Shown: positions 26,640 to 36,996, counted from the first letter of the stretch. The stretch is 49,675 nt of DNA from an uncultured Aeromonadaceae bacterium (GCA_945957385.1 CAMFKP010000026.1:1-49675), one strand, 5' to 3'. Notes: a model not told the origin generated them from the letters alone. Made by a program: numbers and translations.

Positions 26640-27957
26640 GTGGATAATATGTCGGCTCGAAGATGTAATTCATGTAAGACATGGGTTCGCATTTAAGAGT
26701 GAATTTTTTACTGATAACCAAACCTCATATCAGCTGGTCACGCCGGGAAATTTTTCTATTGGCGGCGGTTTTCAGCTCGGTAAAGGAAAGTTTTACAGTG
26801 GTCCCATTCCTGATGAGTACGTTCTAAAGAGGGGGGACGTCATAGTTACGATGACGGATCTTAGTCGGGGAGCTGATACCCTTGGTTATGCTGCGGTCGT
26901 TCCGGAAATAGAGGGTATAACATGGCTTCACAACCAGCGAGTTGGGCTAATACAGATCAAGGACCTCAACGCGGTTGATTCAGGCTATCTGCACTACCTC
27001 ATGCGTAGTCCAGAGTATCGGCACTGGGTGGTTGCATCAGCAACAGGATCTACCGTCAAACACACTGCGCCAAACCGTATCTGCAGCTTTGAGTTCATGC
27101 GACCAGACCTAGACGAGCAAAAGGCTATTTCAACCACACTCGGTGCCCTTGACGACCGCATCGCTCTGCTGCGCGAAACCAATGCCACGCTGGAGGCGAT
27201 TGCCCAGGCGCTGTTTAAATCCTGGTTTGTCGATTTCGATCCGGTGCATGCCAAGGCGCGCGGCGAGCCACCACAAGGGATGGATGACGTCACTGCCGCC
27301 CAGTTCCCCGATAGCTTTGAAGAGTCCGAGCAGGGCATGATCCCGAAAGAGTGGAAGATCTCTACAATTGGTGACGTATGTAATTTAGGCCGGGGTTCAT
27401 CACCAAGACCAATCCAGAATTTCATGGGAAATGACATACCGTGGATAAAAATTGCTGATGCAACCGCATCTGACGGAATGTTCATCTTTTCTACAAAAGA
27501 GAAGATAAAAAAAGAAGGTGCGCCCAAAAGCGTTTCCGTTCGGCATGGCGATCTCATCATGTCAAATAGTGCGTCATGCGGAATTCCAGCCTTTGTTGAA
27601 CTTGAAGGCTGCATTCATGATGGATGGTTGTATTTCAAAGACTTTGACGGCGTATCTAAAAATCTATTGTTTTTCTGGCTTCGAAAAATATCAAAACACT
27701 TGGTGCATATTGCTGATGGCTCAGTTCAGAAGAATTTGAATACGACCCTTGTATCGTCACAGTGGATTATTAACCCGCCTGAATTGGTACTTAAAACATT
27801 TGACTCACATATCCAGCCATTAATGGATCGAATTCGAGAGAACTGTTTACAAGCCCAAACCCTCGCCCAATTGCGCGATACCCTGCTGCCCAAGCTGATT
27901 TCCGGCCAGTTACGGCTGCCGGAGGCCGAGGCACTGCTGGCCGAGGAGCTGCCCTGA
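26629..27957 (+). CDS. hsdS: Type I restriction specificity subunit
   Basis: HsdS reads the bipartite DNA target. The 442-residue protein has the usual two halves: target-recognition domain 1 (about residues 5-165), a central conserved helix (ALDDRIALLRETNATLEAIAQALFKSWFVDFDPV), target-recognition domain 2 (about 240-405), and a second conserved helix (RENCLQAQTLAQLRDTLLPKLISGQL). The two recognition domains are visibly AT-rich whereas the helices are GC-rich like hsdM, as expected when recognition domains are exchanged. It overlaps hsdM by 11 bases and fic by one base (TGATG). Confidence 0.95.
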   Translation: MSSEWIICRLEDVIHVRHGFAFKSEFFTDNQTSYQLVTPGNFSIGGGFQLGKGKFYSGPIPDEYVLKRGDVIVTMTDLSRGADTLGYAAVVPEIEGITWLHNQRVGLIQIKDLNAVDSGYLHYLMRSPEYRHWVVASATGSTVKHTAPNRICSFEFMRPDLDEQKAISTTLGALDDRIALLRETNATLEAIAQALFKSWFVDFDPVHAKARGEPPQGMDDVTAAQFPDSFEESEQGMIPKEWKISTIGDVCNLGRGSSPRPIQNFMGNDIPWIKIADATASDGMFIFSTKEKIKKEGAPKSVSVRHGDLIMSNSASCGIPAFVELEGCIHDGWLYFKDFDGVSKNLLFFWLRKISKHLVHIADGSVQKNLNTTLVSSQWIINPPELVLKTFDSHIQPLMDRIRENCLQAQTLAQLRDTLLPKLISGQLRLPEAEALLAEELP

Positions 27958-29009
27958 TGGCCTATAGCCCGCCGCTGAGCATAACGCCGCGCCTGATTAC
28001 GCTGGTGAGTGAAATCAGCGAGCTGATCGGCCACCTGGCCCTGACGCGCGACGGCGAGCTGGCGCCCCAACTACGGCGCGGCAATCGCATCCGCACCATA
28101 CAGGCGTCACTGGCCATCGAGAACAACACCTTGACGCTGGAGCAGGTCACCGCCGTGCTCGATGGCAAACGGGTGCTGGGGCTACCCAAGGAGATCCAGG
28201 AGGTGCGCAATGCCTTTGCCGCCTATGAGGCGATGGCCCACTGGCAGCCCACCGAGCTGGATAATCTGCTCCAAGCCCACCGCCTGCTGATGCAGGGGCT
28301 GATCGACGAGGCCGGTTGCTGGCGCCAGGGCGGCGTTGGCATCTATCGTGGCAACGAGTTGCTGCATATGGCCCCACCGGCCAGCCGGGTGCCGCTGCTG
28401 ATGGCCGATCTGCTGCACTGGCTCGCCCGCAGTGACTGGCATCCACTGCTGGTCAGTTGCGTATTCCACTATGAGTTTGAATTTATCCACCCGTTTGCCG
28501 ACGGCAACGGTCGCATGGGTCGGCTGTGGCAGACGTTGATCCTGAGCCGCTGGCGCCCGGTGCTGGCCTATCTGCCGGTGGAGAGCGTGATCCGCAGCCA
28601 GCAGGAGGCCTACTACGCCGCCCTGGCCCACTCTGACCGACTGAGCGAGGCCACCCCCTTTGTCGAATTTATGTTGCAAGCACTGGCCCAGGCACTGACC
28701 GAGGCCAAGGCCAGCGAGCCCGGCAATCTAGCCAACCAACCCGCCACCGAGCCACGGACAGCACAAGTAAGCGAACAAGTAAACGAACAAGTAGCGGGGT
28801 TCCTGAGCGAGCCGATCCAACAGCTGCTGGCGGTGCTCGCCCCCGGCGAAGCCCTCAAGGCCAGCGAGCTGATGCAGCGTCTGGGGCTCTCCCACCGCGC
28901 CACCTTCAGCCAGAACTATCTCAAACCCGCCCTGGCCGCCGGTGTGTTGGCCATGACGCACCCCGACTCCCCGCGCAGCCCCACCCAGCGCTACCGGCGG
29001 GTGAGATGA
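27957..29009 (+). CDS. Fic-domain protein within the restriction operon
   Basis: A 350-residue Fic protein. Fic enzymes usually transfer AMP to target proteins. The full active-site motif HPFADGNGRMGR is near residue 177. An N-terminal SLAIENNTL near residue 50 matches the (S/T)xxxE(G/N) inhibitory helix of intramolecularly controlled (class II) Fic proteins, so activity is probably self-restrained by Glu. The N-terminal Fic_N-type domain and a C-terminal winged helix (ELMQRLGLSHRATFSQNYLKPAL) complete it. The start overlaps the hsdS stop by one base. It could be a back-up effector triggered when restriction fails; the target is unknown. Confidence 0.92.
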   Translation: MAYSPPLSITPRLITLVSEISELIGHLALTRDGELAPQLRRGNRIRTIQASLAIENNTLTLEQVTAVLDGKRVLGLPKEIQEVRNAFAAYEAMAHWQPTELDNLLQAHRLLMQGLIDEAGCWRQGGVGIYRGNELLHMAPPASRVPLLMADLLHWLARSDWHPLLVSCVFHYEFEFIHPFADGNGRMGRLWQTLILSRWRPVLAYLPVESVIRSQQEAYYAALAHSDRLSEATPFVEFMLQALAQALTEAKASEPGNLANQPATEPRTAQVSEQVNEQVAGFLSEPIQQLLAVLAPGEALKASELMQRLGLSHRATFSQNYLKPALAAGVLAMTHPDSPRSPTQRYRRVR

Positions 29010-29041
29010 TCTTTTTTTGAATATATTTGATGGACGATGCT

Positions 29042-31453
29042 ATGAACACAGAACAAATCACAGAAAAACTGCATCAAGAGTTTCTTAGTCAGAGCAAAAA
29101 CAGGGATCTTGTCTCATGGACATTAAGTGTTATCGAAAAAGTTATCTCCGTTTTCCCAACCGCTGACATTTACTCGAGCAGACTTAGTAAGAAAAATGGC
29201 TGCTATTTAATCATTGGGTCTCGAGCAAAAGATGCGAAAAATGGTAATCGCTATTTTTTCATTACATTAAGCAATACATTGGCGCGAGTTGGTCTTATTC
29301 GAAAAGGACAGCTTGCTTGTTACAGAAATGGTGGGGTTGATGATTGCTCGGTGACATTTAAAAATGGAAGCGATGTGTCCCCCGAACAGGCAGAAATATG
29401 GTTAAAGAGCATTCAATCCAGAATGACAACCGACAATATTCATCTGGAAGGTCATGGTCTTTTCCCAACTGATTATGAAAAATCACCGATCATATCAAAT
29501 CCCGATGAAGACGATGATGAAAGCCCAGACGAAGAAGATAATATAAAACAGAGTGAAACCACCTCTATTTCATTAAACCAAATATTGTTTGGCCCGCCTG
29601 GTACCGGTAAGACCTACAACACGATTAATAAGGCACTAGAGATCCTAGATCCAGATTATCTGGCAATGCATGCTGGCACAGACACCGAATCACGAAAAAA
29701 AATTAAACAGCGCTTCGATGCCTTAGTTGACGAGCAACGAATACGCTTCACTACATTTCACCAAAGCTTCAGCTATGAGGACTTCGTTGAAGGGCTAAGA
29801 GCGACTAATGATGAAGAATCCGGACAGTTGAGATATGAGGTCGTCGATGGCATTTTCAAGCAAATTAGTGAAGCCTGTAAAGCTAAAGTCACCATCAAAT
29901 CAACAGAGCCAATCAACTTAACTGGTCGAAAAATATGGAAAATGTCGCTGGGCAACACTCTGGGAGATGATGCATTTATATATGAAGAATGTATCCAGAA
30001 AGGATATGCTCTCTTGGGATATGGGGATCAAATTAACTTCAAAGGGTGTAATACTCGCAAGGAAATTCACGAGCGCTTTACTCAAGAAGGCTACAGCCTT
30101 GAACAAGATGCCTATGCCATTACAGCAGTAGCTACTTTCTTATTGAAAATAAAACCTGGTGATTTAGTGGTTGTTACCGAAGGTAACTATAAGTTCAGAG
30201 CTATTGGTGAATTTACCAGCGATTACGAATGCATAACTCGTAGTGATGATCTCGGTGGTTACGGTCAATGCCGTCGAGTTAAATGGCTACGCGTGTATGA
30301 ACCTGCTCTCCCCCATGAACAATTGATGAATCGAATTTTCAGCCAGGCTACTATCTACCAACTACATGAAGGCTCGATTGACACGAAAAAATTATCCGCG
30401 CTGCTAAATGAGGAAAAATTTGAACGCGACGACACAGAAGCGAGCAATTTTTTCACAAAGGGCGAGTTCATAGGGAAATATCAAGTTCTTTCTGTAAGCA
30501 ATGAAGTTGTTGAGCTATTAAAGCCTAACGACAGTCGTCTACCTTTAGCGATGACCCTAATCACAGAACTCGCTGAATATCTTAAGAATGGAGAAATTAC
30601 TCTCAGCGATATTCGTGATGCAAAAGTTTTTGACAAGGTTGTTAATTCAAAACTCGATCGTTATCTAGTTAATGGATACAACAATATTCTGCCAGAGCTA
30701 GTTAAACGACTCATAACACCCTCAAAAAACGAAACTAAAAAATCGCTATCTAAACCAGCTAATGATGCTCGCGTTCTAATCATCGATGAGATTAATCGTG
30801 GGAATATCTCGCGGATTTTTGGCGAACTGATCACCCTGATCGAACCCTCCAAGCGACAAGGGGCTGACGAAGCATTGGAAGTCATACTGCCCTACTCCAA
30901 AACGCCTTTCAGTGTGCCGGATAACCTCTACATCATCGGCACCATGAATACTGCCGACCGCTCCCTAGCCGGGCTGGATATCGCCCTGCGCCGCCGTTTC
31001 GTATTTGAAGAGATGTCACCTGAACCCGAACTGCTAAAAAATATTGTGGTCAAGGAGGGTGATATCAGCATCAAAATTGACGAACTGTTATGCATAATGA
31101 ACCAACGCATTGAGGTGTTGCTGGATCGGGACCACTGTCTGGGACACGCCTACTTTATGCCGCTTAAAGATGACCCCAGCCGCAGAAAGTTGGCGTTTAT
31201 CTTCCAGAACCAGATCTTGCCACTGCTGCAGGAGTACTTCTTCGAGGATTGGGAGCGCATAAACTGGGTGCTTAATGGCCACCGAGCCAAGAACAAATCC
31301 CTGTGCTTTATCAAGCAACCTGATGGCGATAACCAGTTAAGCCAATTGTTTGGCGAATCGCTACTTGAACAGTTGCAGGACAGACGCTGGCAGATTAACG
31401 AGGAGGCTTTCGACAAGCTCGAGAGCTACCACCAGATCCTCCAGGGGGCCTGA
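29042..31453 (+). CDS. mcrB: McrB-like GTPase with EVE-like insertion
   Basis: An 803-residue AAA+ GTPase that should power McrC-dependent cleavage of modified DNA. The first 180 residues form a specificity region with an acidic linker (EDDDESPDEEDN). Walker A FGPPGTGKT is near residue 184, Walker B LIIDEINRGN near 578, and the McrB signature MNTADRS near 635 with an arginine finger region LDIALRRRF. Between Walker A and B lies an insertion of about 250 residues, part of which (about 296-420; KIWKMSLGNT, then GYALLGYGD and CRRVKWLRVYEP) looks like an EVE-type modified-base reader. Alternative starts are ATG 29030 or TTG 29027. The 5' two-thirds is AT-rich and the rest GC-rich. Confidence 0.85.
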   Translation: MNTEQITEKLHQEFLSQSKNRDLVSWTLSVIEKVISVFPTADIYSSRLSKKNGCYLIIGSRAKDAKNGNRYFFITLSNTLARVGLIRKGQLACYRNGGVDDCSVTFKNGSDVSPEQAEIWLKSIQSRMTTDNIHLEGHGLFPTDYEKSPIISNPDEDDDESPDEEDNIKQSETTSISLNQILFGPPGTGKTYNTINKALEILDPDYLAMHAGTDTESRKKIKQRFDALVDEQRIRFTTFHQSFSYEDFVEGLRATNDEESGQLRYEVVDGIFKQISEACKAKVTIKSTEPINLTGRKIWKMSLGNTLGDDAFIYEECIQKGYALLGYGDQINFKGCNTRKEIHERFTQEGYSLEQDAYAITAVATFLLKIKPGDLVVVTEGNYKFRAIGEFTSDYECITRSDDLGGYGQCRRVKWLRVYEPALPHEQLMNRIFSQATIYQLHEGSIDTKKLSALLNEEKFERDDTEASNFFTKGEFIGKYQVLSVSNEVVELLKPNDSRLPLAMTLITELAEYLKNGEITLSDIRDAKVFDKVVNSKLDRYLVNGYNNILPELVKRLITPSKNETKKSLSKPANDARVLIIDEINRGNISRIFGELITLIEPSKRQGADEALEVILPYSKTPFSVPDNLYIIGTMNTADRSLAGLDIALRRRFVFEEMSPEPELLKNIVVKEGDISIKIDELLCIMNQRIEVLLDRDHCLGHAYFMPLKDDPSRRKLAFIFQNQILPLLQEYFFEDWERINWVLNGHRAKNKSLCFIKQPDGDNQLSQLFGESLLEQLQDRRWQINEEAFDKLESYHQILQGA

Positions 31454-32751
31454 TGGCACATACCTGGATCAGAGTGCGCGAGCATGCCCGGCTGACGACC
31501 GACTCAATAGAGCCAGATCTGGATCGTGCCCAGATAAGCCCCAACGCTTTCGACTGGCTTTGCCAATTGCAGGCCAATATGGGCCAGCAAGGCGCCCGCT
31601 TGATCGCGGTGGAAAATCGCCGCTGGCTACGACTGGATAACCATGTGGGAGTACTACAGACGCCCTGTGGTACCGGCATCGAGATCCTGCCCAAGCATCA
31701 TGAGGCGCAGGAGGATCCGGCAAAAAGCCGGACCCTGCTCAGCCGGCTGATTGCCTCGGCGCTGGATCTGCCCCATCGCAAGACGGAGGTGGCGGAGGTG
31801 CAACTGTTCGACTCTCCCTTGATCGAGTGGGTGATGCGCCAGTTCTTGCTGGCGCTGGATCAGTTGATCAAGCGTGGTCTGCGTTTTGATTACCAGCGCG
31901 TGGAAGAGGAGCAGCCCTTCTTGCGCGGTCAGTTGGATATGGCCAAACAGATGCGCCAGCCGCCTGGACGCCAGCATCTGTTTCACCTGCGCCATGATCT
32001 GTTCTTGCCAGACCGACCGGAGAACCGCCTGCTGCGTCTGGCACTGGACAAGACCTGCCAGGCAACCCAAGAAGCCAACAACTGGCGACTGGCCCATGAG
32101 TTGGCGGGATTTATACATGAGATACCGCCTAGTCGAGATGTACGGCAGGACTTTGCCTGCTGGCGAACCGATCGCCTGATGGCCCACTACCAGGCCGTGC
32201 GTCCTTGGTGCGAATTGGTGCTGGGACAACAGATGCCGCTAGCAGTCAAGGGGGCAACGCAAGGCATCAGTCTGTTGTTCCCGATGGAAAAGCTGTTCGA
32301 GCAACATGTGGCCAAGGTGCTACGGCGCCAACTGCTAAACGGCGCCCACCTGCGTACGCAGGCCGCCAGCCGCTATCTATGTCAGCACGCGGGCCAAGGG
32401 ATTTTTCAACTCAGACCCGACCTGCTTATCGAAACTGCCGATACATCATGGGTACTAGATACCAAATGGAAACGTCTCAATGGCGCTGACCGCGATAACA
32501 AATATGGTCTTAACCAAGGTGACTTCTATCAGATGCTGGCTTATGGCCAACAGTATCTGAATGGTCAAGGCGATATGGTTTTGATCTATCCCAGAAGCCC
32601 AGAGTTCGCTAACCCCTTGCCAGTGTTCAAATATTCTGACGAATTAAGGCTTCATGTGTGGCCTTTTGATCTGGAAAATGATGAACTCATGGCATCAGGC
32701 GACACCATGTTGCCATTGAAAAAGTCCGACCCAAAACAGGCAGCAGCCTGA
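31453..32751 (+). CDS. mcrC: McrC-like nuclease subunit
   Basis: A 432-residue McrC-family protein, the nuclease partner of McrB. An N-terminal region recognises McrB (HTWIRVREHARL... LQTPCGTGIEILPKH). A helical middle follows, then a C-terminal PD-(D/E)xK nuclease fold: RPDLLIETADTSWVLDTKWKRL, with Asp, Asp and Lys at the usual spacing. It overlaps the mcrB stop by one base (TGATG), so expression is coupled. The composition is GC-rich and host-like, unlike the 5' part of mcrB. Confidence 0.9.
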   Translation: MAHTWIRVREHARLTTDSIEPDLDRAQISPNAFDWLCQLQANMGQQGARLIAVENRRWLRLDNHVGVLQTPCGTGIEILPKHHEAQEDPAKSRTLLSRLIASALDLPHRKTEVAEVQLFDSPLIEWVMRQFLLALDQLIKRGLRFDYQRVEEEQPFLRGQLDMAKQMRQPPGRQHLFHLRHDLFLPDRPENRLLRLALDKTCQATQEANNWRLAHELAGFIHEIPPSRDVRQDFACWRTDRLMAHYQAVRPWCELVLGQQMPLAVKGATQGISLLFPMEKLFEQHVAKVLRRQLLNGAHLRTQAASRYLCQHAGQGIFQLRPDLLIETADTSWVLDTKWKRLNGADRDNKYGLNQGDFYQMLAYGQQYLNGQGDMVLIYPRSPEFANPLPVFKYSDELRLHVWPFDLENDELMASGDTMLPLKKSDPKQAAA

Positions 32752-32763
32752 CGCAGAGTGAGC

Positions 32764-32805
32764 ACAGGGCACAGGGAACAGGGAACAGGGAACAGGGAAC
32801 AGGGA
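32764..32805 (+). repeat. Six 7-bp tandem repeats (ACAGGGA) before hsdR
   Basis: One ACAGGGC (32764-32770) and five perfect ACAGGGA units (32771-32805) fill most of the 61-base gap between mcrC and hsdR. The last unit supplies AGGGAA 7 bases before the hsdR ATG, so it serves as the ribosome site. Slippage could change copy number and hence hsdR expression. Confidence 0.9.
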
Positions 32806-32812
32806 AGTAGCC

Positions 32813-35800
32813 ATGACCGAAGATCAACTCGAACAGGAAACGCTGGGCTGGCTGCAAGAGGTCGGTTATCAGCCACTGTGCGGTTACGATATCGCCCCCG
32901 AAGGCCCAAACCAGGAGCGGGCCGATTATCTGCAACCCGTGTTGATCGAGCGGCTGCGCAGCGCCCTCGCCCGCCTGAATCCGCAGGCTCCGCTGGTCGC
33001 CCGCGAGGATGCACTCAGGCAAGTGCTGGATTTGGGCATTCCATCCCAACTAGCTGCCAACCGCCGCTTTCACAACCTGCTGGTGCAAGGCGTCAAGGTG
33101 GAGTACCAGAAAGAGGGAGAGACCCGCGGCGACTACCTCAAGTTGGTGGACTGGACGAACAGCGCCGGTCATAACGAGTTTCTAGCCATCAACCAGTACA
33201 CGCTCAAGGGCCCCAAACACACCCGCCGCCCCGACATCATCCTGTTTATCAATGGCCTGCCTCTGGTGGTCATCGAGCTGAAAAACCCGGCCGATGAGAA
33301 CGCCGATATCTGGAAGGCCTTCGAACAACTGCAGACCTACAAGGAGCAGATCCCCGATCTGTTCCAGTACAACGAAGTGCTGGTGATCTCCGATGGCTCC
33401 GAGGCGCGCATGGGCTCGCTCTCGGCCAACGCCGAACGCTTTATGCAGTGGCGCACCATCGATGGGGTGAACCTGGATCCACTAGGTTCCTTTGGCGAGC
33501 TGGAGACGCTGGTGCGCGGCGTGCTGGCGCCAGAGTATCTGCTCGATTATCTGCGTTACTTCGTGTTGTTTGAAGATGACGGCAAGCTGGTGAAGAAGAT
33601 CGCCGGTTACCATCAGTTTCATGCGGTACGCGCCGCCATCGGCCAGGTGGTGGCAGCCTCCCGTTTGGACGCCAGCGGCAACCGCAAGGGCAAAGGCGGC
33701 GTGGTCTGGCACACCCAGGGCTCGGGCAAGAGCATTACCATGACCTGTTTTGCCGCCCGGGTGATGCAGGAAGCGCGAATGGAAAACCCCACCATACTGG
33801 TGATCACCGACCGCAACGATCTGGATGGCCAGTTGTTTGGTGTCTTCTCGCTCTCCCAGGATCTGCTGCGTGAACAACCGGTACAGGCGCTGACCCGGCA
33901 GGATCTGCGTGACAAACTGACCAACCGCCCCTCCGGCGGTATCGTCTTTGCCACCATCCAGAAGTTCGCCCCCGGCGCCGATGAAGACAGTTTTCCGCTG
34001 CTCTCCGATCGCCACAACATAGTGGTCATCGCCGATGAGGCGCATCGGACCCAGTACGGCTTCGAGGCCAAGCTCAAAGAGGTCAAACTGCCTCAGGTGG
34101 CCGAAGCGGGCGCCAGCTACCAGACCAAATTTCAGGTCGGCTATGCCCAGCATCTGCGCGATGCCCTGCCTAATGCCACCTTTGTAGCGTTTACCGGCAC
34201 CCCGGTCTCCAGCGAAGACCGCGATACCCGTGCCGTGTTCGGCGACTACATCCACATCTACGACATGCAGCAGGCCAAGGAAGATGGCGCCACCGTCGCC
34301 ATCTATTACGAATCCCGGCTAGCCAAGCTCGGGCTCAAGGAGGAGGCGCTACCGCAGATCGACGATGAGGTGGATGAGCTGGCCGAAGAGGAGGAAGAGT
34401 CCCAGCAGGAGCGGCTCAAATCCAAATGGGCGGCTCTGGAGCGCATCGTTGGTGCCGAACCGCGCATTGCGCAGGTGGCCGCCGATATGGTCAGCCACTT
34501 CGAGTCGCGCTGCGCGGCACAGGCGGGCAAAGGCATGGTGGTCGCCATGAGCCGGGAAATCTGCGTGCACCTCTACAATGCCATTGTCGCCCTGCGCCCG
34601 GAGTGGCACGACGAAGATCCGATGAAAGGCGCCATCAAGATCGTGATGACGGGCTCCGCCAGCGACAAGGCCCTGCTGCGCCCCCACATCTACCCGAAGC
34701 AGGTAAAAAAGGAGCTCGAAGGGCGCTTCAAGGATCCAAATGATCCGCTCAAGCTGGTGATCGTGCGGGATATGTGGCTCACCGGTTTCGATGCCCCCTG
34801 CGTGCATACCATGTATGTGGACAAACCCATGAAGGGCCACAACCTGATGCAGGCCATCGCCCGTGTCAACCGGGTGTTCCGCGACAAGCAGGGTGGTCTG
34901 GTGGTCGATTACATCGGCATCGCCAACGAACTCAAAGCCGCCCTCAAGGAGTACACCGCCAGCCAGGGGCGCGGCAGGCCGACCGTCGATGCCCGCGAAG
35001 CCTGGGCTCTGCTCGAAGAGAAACTCGATGTGCTGCGCGGCATGCTGCACGGCTTTGACTACAGCGATTTTGCCAGCGGTGGCCACAAGTTACTGGCTGG
35101 ATCCGCCAACCATGTGCTGGGTCTGGAAGATGGCAAGAAGCGCTTTGCCGACCACGCCCTCGCCATGAGCAAGGCATTTTCACTCTGCTGCACCCTGGAT
35201 GAAGCAAAGGCGGTGCGCGAAGAGGTCGCCTTCTTGCAGGCGGTGAAGGTGATCCTCACCAAGCGCGATCTCAGCCAGAAGAAACGCAGCGACGAAGAGC
35301 GTGAAGCAGCCATTCGCCAGATCATCGGGCAAGCCGTGGTATCGGAGGATGTGGTCGATATCTTCGAAGCCGTGGGGTTGGACAAGCCGAATATCGGCCT
35401 GCTGGATGACGAGTTTCTGGCCGAGGTGCGCAATCTACCGGAGAAGAATCTGGCGGTGGAGCTGCTTGAACGTCTGCTTGAAGGCGAGGTCAAGAGCCGT
35501 TTTGCCAGCAACATAGTGCAGCAACGCAAGTTCTCCGAGATGCTGACTAGCGTGGTCAAACGCTATCAGAACCGCAGTATCGAGACCGCGCAGGTGATGG
35601 AAGAGCTGGTGGAGATGGCCAGGAAATTCCGTGAGGCTGCCAAACGCGGCGAAGCCCTAGGACTCTCGGAAGATGAGGTGAAGTTCTACGATGCGCTGGC
35701 CAACAATGCCGCCGCCGCCCTGGAGCTGGGTGACGAGATCCTGCGCAAGATAGCCCATGAGCTGACCGACAACCTGCGCAAGAACCTGAGCGTCGACTGG

Positions 35801-35944
35801 TCAGCCCGCGAAAGCGTACGCGCCAAGCTACGCCTGATGGTCAAACGCATATTGCGCAAATACAAATACCCGCCCGATGGCCAGGAAGAAGCCGTACAAA
35901 CCGTACTGCAGCAAGCCGAGGCGCTGGGAGTTGAGTGGGGGTAA
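32813..35944 (+). CDS. hsdR: Type I restriction endonuclease subunit
   Basis: HsdR translocates and cuts unmodified DNA. The 1043-residue protein has the expected order: N-terminal nuclease HSDR_N ([22 protein letters not shown], with Asp and ExK), then SF2 helicase motifs. These are Walker A ([11 protein letters not shown]), DEAH box ([11 protein letters not shown]), the motif III segment AFTGTPV and motif VI ([10 protein letters not shown]). A long helical C-terminal region contacts HsdM/HsdS. It is separated from hsdS by fic and mcrBC, an uncommon order, but stays in the same orientation. Composition is GC-rich and host-like. The ribosome site lies in the 7-bp tandem repeat. Confidence 0.96.
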   Translation: MTEDQLEQETLGWLQEVGYQPLCGYDIAPEGPNQERADYLQPVLIERLRSALARLNPQAPLVAREDALRQVLDLGIPSQLAANRRFHNLLVQGVKVEYQKEGETRGDYLKLVDWTNSAGHNEFLAINQYTLKGPKHTRRPDIILFINGLPLVVIELKNPADENADIWKAFEQLQTYKEQIPDLFQYNEVLVISDGSEARMGSLSANAERFMQWRTIDGVNLDPLGSFGELETLVRGVLAPEYLLDYLRYFVLFEDDGKLVKKIAGYHQFHAVRAAIGQVVAASRLDASGNRKGKGGVVWHTQGSGKSITMTCFAARVMQEARMENPTILVITDRNDLDGQLFGVFSLSQDLLREQPVQALTRQDLRDKLTNRPSGGIVFATIQKFAPGADEDSFPLLSDRHNIVVIADEAHRTQYGFEAKLKEVKLPQVAEAGASYQTKFQVGYAQHLRDALPNATFVAFTGTPVSSEDRDTRAVFGDYIHIYDMQQAKEDGATVAIYYESRLAKLGLKEEALPQIDDEVDELAEEEEESQQERLKSKWAALERIVGAEPRIAQVAADMVSHFESRCAAQAGKGMVVAMSREICVHLYNAIVALRPEWHDEDPMKGAIKIVMTGSASDKALLRPHIYPKQVKKELEGRFKDPNDPLKLVIVRDMWLTGFDAPCVHTMYVDKPMKGHNLMQAIARVNRVFRDKQGGLVVDYIGIANELKAALKEYTASQGRGRPTVDAREAWALLEEKLDVLRGMLHGFDYSDFASGGHKLLAGSANHVLGLEDGKKRFADHALAMSKAFSLCCTLDEAKAVREEVAFLQAVKVILTKRDLSQKKRSDEEREAAIRQIIGQAVVSEDVVDIFEAVGLDKPNIGLLDDEFLAEVRNLPEKNLAVELLERLLEGEVKSRFASNIVQQRKFSEMLTSVVKRYQNRSIETAQVMEELVEMARKFREAAKRGEALGLSEDEVKFYDALANNAAAALELGDEILRKIAHELTDNLRKNLSVDWSARESVRAKLRLMVKRILRKYKYPPDGQEEAVQTVLQQAEALGVEWG

Positions 35945-35962
35945 TAATGAAGAGAGGGAAAT

Positions 35963-36985
35963 ATGATCCAATTGAAAAATGTAATTATTTTGGATAAACG
36001 TGAGTTATCAATATCTGAAGAGGAACTACTGAATTACTATGTAGGAATTAATGACTCAAACAAGAACATTAATTATGTGAATTCCGCTGGTGAAATATCA
36101 GCGAGTCTTGTATCGACAAAAAAAGCTGGCTATATATCAACCGTATCTAAATCCGCAGCCTCATTATTGGCAGTTTCTTCAGCGTTCAGAACACTTACAC
36201 CATTAGGGATCACCATAACAGCCGCATCATGTGCAGCACCAATAATAATGGATTATTTTAATGGCAAATCAGATGATAAAGAAAAAGATGTGGGTGAAAT
36301 AGCAAAATACTACATCGACCAAAGAGCCATCACTGAAAGCGTAGCCTATAAACTAGGTTTTAAATTTCAACCAGGGCACCCGCAATTAAACGTAGAATAT
36401 GCTCTACACCCTCTCGCCGGCTATAACGAGAATTATAATGGCCTATATATACCAATTGATTCATTTAATGAAATTTTGTACGAGGAACGCGAATCGGAAC
36501 TCATAAAGCTTCTTGTTGCTCTAGGTGCCACAAAAATAACCATTATAACAAGAGAAAACTATAGTCATCAGTTGAATTTACACCTATCGACCGAAGCGGA
36601 AACAACAATCGGAGGTAACAACCAAGGAAAGATTGAAGGCCAACATGATAGAAATCAAATGAAAGATAATAAAAAAGAGAGGATCTATGAGCTTTCTGGA
36701 AAGAAAATAACCTGTAACGATGATTTAAGTTCATTTAAATTCACATGGTTAGACCATGAGCCAACTTGGAAAAGCCTCGTAAACGCTAGACTGGTAGGCG
36801 CATGTCGAAAAGCAGAGTTAGAACTTAAAGAAAAAACCAGTTTCTCCACTAAAAGTGGTGCAACCCTTAGCCTTGGAAGTGCATTAGTTAACGCATCATC
36901 CGAGTTATCACAATACAAGTTGAATGATAAAGAACGCACACACAGCATTAAAATTGAGTTCAACGAACTTATCCAACAAGAATAA
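35963..36985 (+). CDS. AT-rich hypothetical protein after hsdR
   Basis: A 340-residue protein I do not recognise. A hydrophobic stretch around residues 62-95 (STVSKSAASLLAVSSAF... GITITAASCAAPIIMDYF) could span or insert in the membrane. The rest is polar and Lys/Asn-rich, with a charged middle (HDRNQMKDNKKERIYE). It follows hsdR by 18 bases with GAGGG upstream (35951-35955), so it is likely in the same operon, and a strong hairpin terminates it. Codon use is strongly AT-rich, unlike hsdR, which marks a separate origin. Position suggests an accessory or effector role in the restriction locus, but that is inference. Confidence 0.65.
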   Translation: MIQLKNVIILDKRELSISEEELLNYYVGINDSNKNINYVNSAGEISASLVSTKKAGYISTVSKSAASLLAVSSAFRTLTPLGITITAASCAAPIIMDYFNGKSDDKEKDVGEIAKYYIDQRAITESVAYKLGFKFQPGHPQLNVEYALHPLAGYNENYNGLYIPIDSFNEILYEERESELIKLLVALGATKITIITRENYSHQLNLHLSTEAETTIGGNNQGKIEGQHDRNQMKDNKKERIYELSGKKITCNDDLSSFKFTWLDHEPTWKSLVNARLVGACRKAELELKEKTSFSTKSGATLSLGSALVNASSELSQYKLNDKERTHSIKIEFNELIQQE

Positions 36986-36996
36986 TTTTTCGTTTT

